DNA of 64,000 nt from Bradyrhizobium viridifuturi (GTDB lineage: Bacteria; Pseudomonadota; Alphaproteobacteria; Rhizobiales; Xanthobacteraceae): contig NZ_LGTB01000012.1 of the NCBI RefSeq assembly GCF_001238275.1, positions 1 through 64,000 of the forward strand. Reading direction: 5' to 3'. The notes beneath the pieces are model-generated. The model saw only the letters and a list, made by a program, of their open reading frames with translations. It ran no database searches and was not told the origin of the DNA. Shown here piece by piece: positions 61,828 to 64,000 of the stretch. How positions within the stretch are numbered: position 1 is the first letter of the stretch; each line of letters begins with the position of its first letter. The position numbers and the translations under genes were made by a program.

Positions 61828-62553
61828 CTACGCCGCCATTGCCGACCACAATAGCGACACGCCCGCCGCCAGCATGATGCCGTCCATGATCAGGCGGAAC
61901 GCCTCCGGCTTCATCTGCAGCACGAAGCGCTTGGCGATGAAGGCGCCGGCCATCAGCGAGGCGCCGGCGATCAGGCCTTTCAACGCGATGTCAGGCGTCA
62001 GCGCGCCGAACCGTTCGAACGTCACCGACTTGCTGACATAGAGCCCGAGCGAGCTCGCCGCTTCGGTGGCGAGGAACGCGCCCTTGGTGAGGCCGTAGAA
62101 CAAAAACAGCGGCACGCTGAGCGGACCGGTCGACACCACGATGCCGGTGAGATAGCCGATGACGGCGCCACCGATTGCGAGATGCCAGAGATTGGCCTTC
62201 AGCTCGTGCCGCGCCAGCCAGTGCCGCACCGGCACCATCGCGATCAGGAACACGCCGATCGCAACATCGACCGCATGAGAGGGCAGCGCAAGCAAGGTGC
62301 GCGCACCGAGTGCGGCGGCCGGGATGCCCGTGATCGAGTAGGCGAGGCAGGCGCGCCAGTCGACCTCGCGCCACCACGCCAGGATGCGCGACAGGTTGGC
62401 CATTACGGCGGCGACCGCCATGATCGGCACTGCCTGCTTCGGTCCGTACTGATAGACCAAGACCGGCATCAGCATGATCGACGAGCCGGTGCCGACGATG
62501 CCGGAAATGGTGCCGGCGACCAGGCCGACGATCAGGACGAAGAGGAAGCCCAC
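61828..62553 (-). CDS. TauE/SafE family membrane protein
   Basis: 241 aa, seven or eight transmembrane segments. LIVGLVAGTISGIVGTGSSI and the mirrored VIGYLTGIVVSTGPLSVPLF are the two inverted TauE/SafE halves. Members export sulfite, sulfoacetate or related anions, or import them. Substrate unassigned; no sulfonate genes are adjacent. Confidence 0.88.
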   Translation of the reverse strand: MGFLFVLIVGLVAGTISGIVGTGSSIMLMPVLVYQYGPKQAVPIMAVAAVMANLSRILAWWREVDWRACLAYSITGIPAAALGARTLLALPSHAVDVAIGVFLIAMVPVRHWLARHELKANLWHLAIGGAVIGYLTGIVVSTGPLSVPLFLFYGLTKGAFLATEAASSLGLYVSKSVTFERFGALTPDIALKGLIAGASLMAGAFIAKRFVLQMKPEAFRLIMDGIMLAAGVSLLWSAMAA

Positions 62554-62668
62554 CTGCGCGCTCCGGGAGTGGGACTTACTGTGACCTCATCGTTCGCGAC
62601 AGCGCAAGGGCGCCGCTGATCCACGGATGCGCCGTCGCCCGCAGCGACAGTACGAATGCCGGCGTGAT

Positions 62669-62770
62669 GTCATCACCCGGCTTGACCGGGCGATCCGGTA
62701 CGCCGCGGGCTATCGGCTCAAGCATTGCCGTCGCTGGAATACTGGATCACCTGCTTTCGCGGGTGATGAC
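62669..62770. repeat. dispersed palindromic repeat family D, copy 2
   Basis: Arms GTCATCACCCG and CGGGTGATGAC enclose GATCCGGTACGCCGCGGG and CTGGAATACTGGATCACC, homologous to 38210-38309. It is next to a family C element, as in the first locus. Confidence 0.7.
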
Positions 62771-62812
62771 ACCGAACCAGTTGTTTGACGAGTGAATCGG
62801 ATTCCCACCGTC

Positions 62813-62934
62813 GTCGTCCCTGCGAAAGCAGGGACCCATACTCCGCAGCGGATATTGTTGGTGGGACTCGTCGTTCGGGCGTCGTTCAACAATGACGACC
62901 TGTGGTTATGGGTCCCTGCTTTCGCAGGGACGAC
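62813..62934. repeat. dispersed palindromic repeat family C, copy 2
   Basis: GTCGTCCCTGCGAAAGCAGG and GTCCCTGCTTTCGCAGGGAC are the outer arms, about 80 bases apart, with GACCTGTGGTTATGGGTCC inside. It is the same element as 38058-38179, diverged but with compensating changes in the arms. It lies just past the xth stop codon and could be a terminator for xth. Confidence 0.75.
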
Positions 62935-62959
62935 AGCAGTGGTGTGGGGCAACCACCGA

Positions 62960-63730
62960 TCACTTCAACACCATCCATGCCGGCGCGTGATCGCTCGCGC
63001 CTTCCTCGCCGCGGATGTTGCGATCGACGCCGGCTTTCTGAAGTCGCGCCGCGACCTGTGGGCTGAGCAGGAGATGATCGAGCCGCAGGCCGGCATCGCG
63101 CGGCCAGCGCCGGCGCTTGTAGTCCCAGAAGGTGAACATCGGATCATCCGGATGCAGCGTGCGGATCGCATCGCACCAGCCCTGGTCGACCAGCGCCTTG
63201 AACGCGGCGCGGCTCTTCGGCTGGATCAGCGCGTCCTTATCCCAGGAACGGGTCGGATAGATGTCGAACGGCGCCGGCGCGACATTGTAGTCGCCGGCGA
63301 GCACGACCGGCACGTCCTGCTTGAGCAGCTTGGCGGCGTGCGCGCGCAGCCGCTTGAACCAGGCCAGCTTGTAGTCGAATTTCGGACCGGGCTGCGGATT
63401 GCCGTTCGGCAGATAGAGGCTGGTGACGACGACGCCGCGCACCGCGGCCTCGATGTAGCGCGCCTCATGATCGCCGGCGTCGCCGGGCAGGGCGGTGCGG
63501 ATCAGCACGGGATCGGTCTTGCGCGCCAGGATCGCGACGCCGTTCCAGGTCTTCTGCCCCTGCCACACCGCGCCGTAGCCGGCCTGCTCGATCGCGGCCT
63601 GGGGAAACTCGGCGTCGCTTGCCTTCAGCTCCTGCAGGCTGACGACGTCGGGCTTGGCCGATTTCAGCCAGCGCAACAGGTTCGGCAGCCGCCGGTTGAC
63701 ATTGTTGATGTTGAAGGTCGCGATCTTCAT
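62960..63730 (-). CDS. xth: exodeoxyribonuclease III
   Basis: 256 aa. MKIATFNINNVNRRLPNLLR, LQELKASDAEFP (metal-binding Glu), LAGDYNVAPAPFDIY and the C-terminal SDHAPAWMVL with catalytic Asp-His are the ExoIII/AP-endonuclease motifs. It repairs abasic sites in DNA. Complete length for the family. It is 18 bases downstream of the alr stop codon on the same strand. Confidence 0.95.
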   Translation of the reverse strand: MKIATFNINNVNRRLPNLLRWLKSAKPDVVSLQELKASDAEFPQAAIEQAGYGAVWQGQKTWNGVAILARKTDPVLIRTALPGDAGDHEARYIEAAVRGVVVTSLYLPNGNPQPGPKFDYKLAWFKRLRAHAAKLLKQDVPVVLAGDYNVAPAPFDIYPTRSWDKDALIQPKSRAAFKALVDQGWCDAIRTLHPDDPMFTFWDYKRRRWPRDAGLRLDHLLLSPQVAARLQKAGVDRNIRGEEGASDHAPAWMVLK

Positions 63731-63748
63731 GCGCGACGATCGATCGGG

Positions 63749-64000
63749 TCAGCTGGCCGGTGTGGACGGCTCGGCAGGCAATGGCGGCGGTGCAGCCGTC
63801 GGCAAGGCGGGAGGCGCCGCCGGCGTGGCGGCAGGCTCGCTCTTCTCGGCGACTGCATCGCTCTTCGCGGCGACGGTGTCGCTCGCGGCGACGGCATCGC
63901 CGCCCTTGTAGATGCGCACGAAGCGGCGGCCGAGGCTGGTCAGCACCTCGTAGCCGATGGTGCCGAAATGATGCGCGAGCTCGTCGACGGTGATGCCTTC
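63749..64000 (-). CDS. alr: alanine racemase, C-terminal fragment (runs off the window)
   Basis: The visible 83 residues read EGITVDELAHHFGTIGYEVL then TSLGRRFVRIYKGG, the conserved end of the alanine racemase beta domain. After it comes an unusual Ala/Pro-rich tail of about 48 residues (AVAASDTVAAKSDAVAEKSE and beyond) not usual in the family. The catalytic Lys and Tyr lie outside the window. Alr makes D-alanine for peptidoglycan. Confidence 0.85.
   Translation of the reverse strand, partial: EGITVDELAHHFGTIGYEVLTSLGRRFVRIYKGGDAVAASDTVAAKSDAVAEKSEPAATPAAPPALPTAAPPPLPAEPSTPAS

Overview
The window is high-GC chromosomal DNA of an alphaproteobacterium, most likely Bradyrhizobium or a close relative in the Nitrobacteraceae. 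I base this on the protein families, the rhizobial phosphate (orfA-pit) locus with its Pho box, the branched-chain-amino-acid-type ABC operon, the purF-cvpA-radA-alr neighbourhood, and several families of dispersed palindromic intergenic repeats. I saw no prophage, insertion sequence, CRISPR array, rRNA or genuine tRNA.

Region by region: 0-7 kb holds accessory regulators and enzymes (GlxA-type AraC regulator, YqjI-like PadR regulator with its own dyad operator, GNAT, serine hydrolase, exported beta-helix protein). 7.1-9.6 kb is the most interesting segment. A TROVE/Ro60-like RNA-binding protein gene lies downstream of a roughly 1 kb non-coding region holding four tandem Y-RNA-like units. Each unit closes on itself by variable but complementary stems around conserved internal-loop sequences. 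Two of them contain complete circularly permuted tRNA mimics (T arm, capped acceptor stem, D arm). Further upstream lie a strong-looking promoter, a 34-codon leader ORF, hairpins and an intrinsic terminator, so the whole array and the protein gene may form one attenuated transcription unit.

9.6-29 kb is a mosaic of LysR/ArsR/AraC regulators beside MFS transporters, GSTs, SDRs, a DsbB/DUF5993 pair, DctA, a membrane-anchored AraC regulator with an acyltransferase, a CadC-like TPR protein, an alpha/beta hydrolase and a cytochrome P460. 29.4-34.1 kb is a complete livGFKHM-type operon with an intercistronic hairpin after the binding protein. 34.1-36.3 kb is the Pho-box DUF47-pit pair, then a guanidinium exporter controlled by a guanidine-II (mini-ykkC) riboswitch. 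36.4-45 kb contains housekeeping genes (prfC, panB, an acyl-CoA synthetase, a YfgM-like protein, a lipoprotein, der). 45-55 kb is accessory again, including a TetR regulator whose predicted operator lies in the -35/-10 spacer of two promoters. 55-64 kb is mostly housekeeping (purF, cvpA, radA, xth, 3' end of alr).

Five otherwise intact genes (MFS transporter, livF, prfC, a lipoprotein, purF) each carry a one-base loss from a GG or CC pair. They read as full-length family members once a single base is restored. The shared context suggests consensus error in the assembly rather than five independent gene deaths, so I annotate them as genes with a flagged frameshift.
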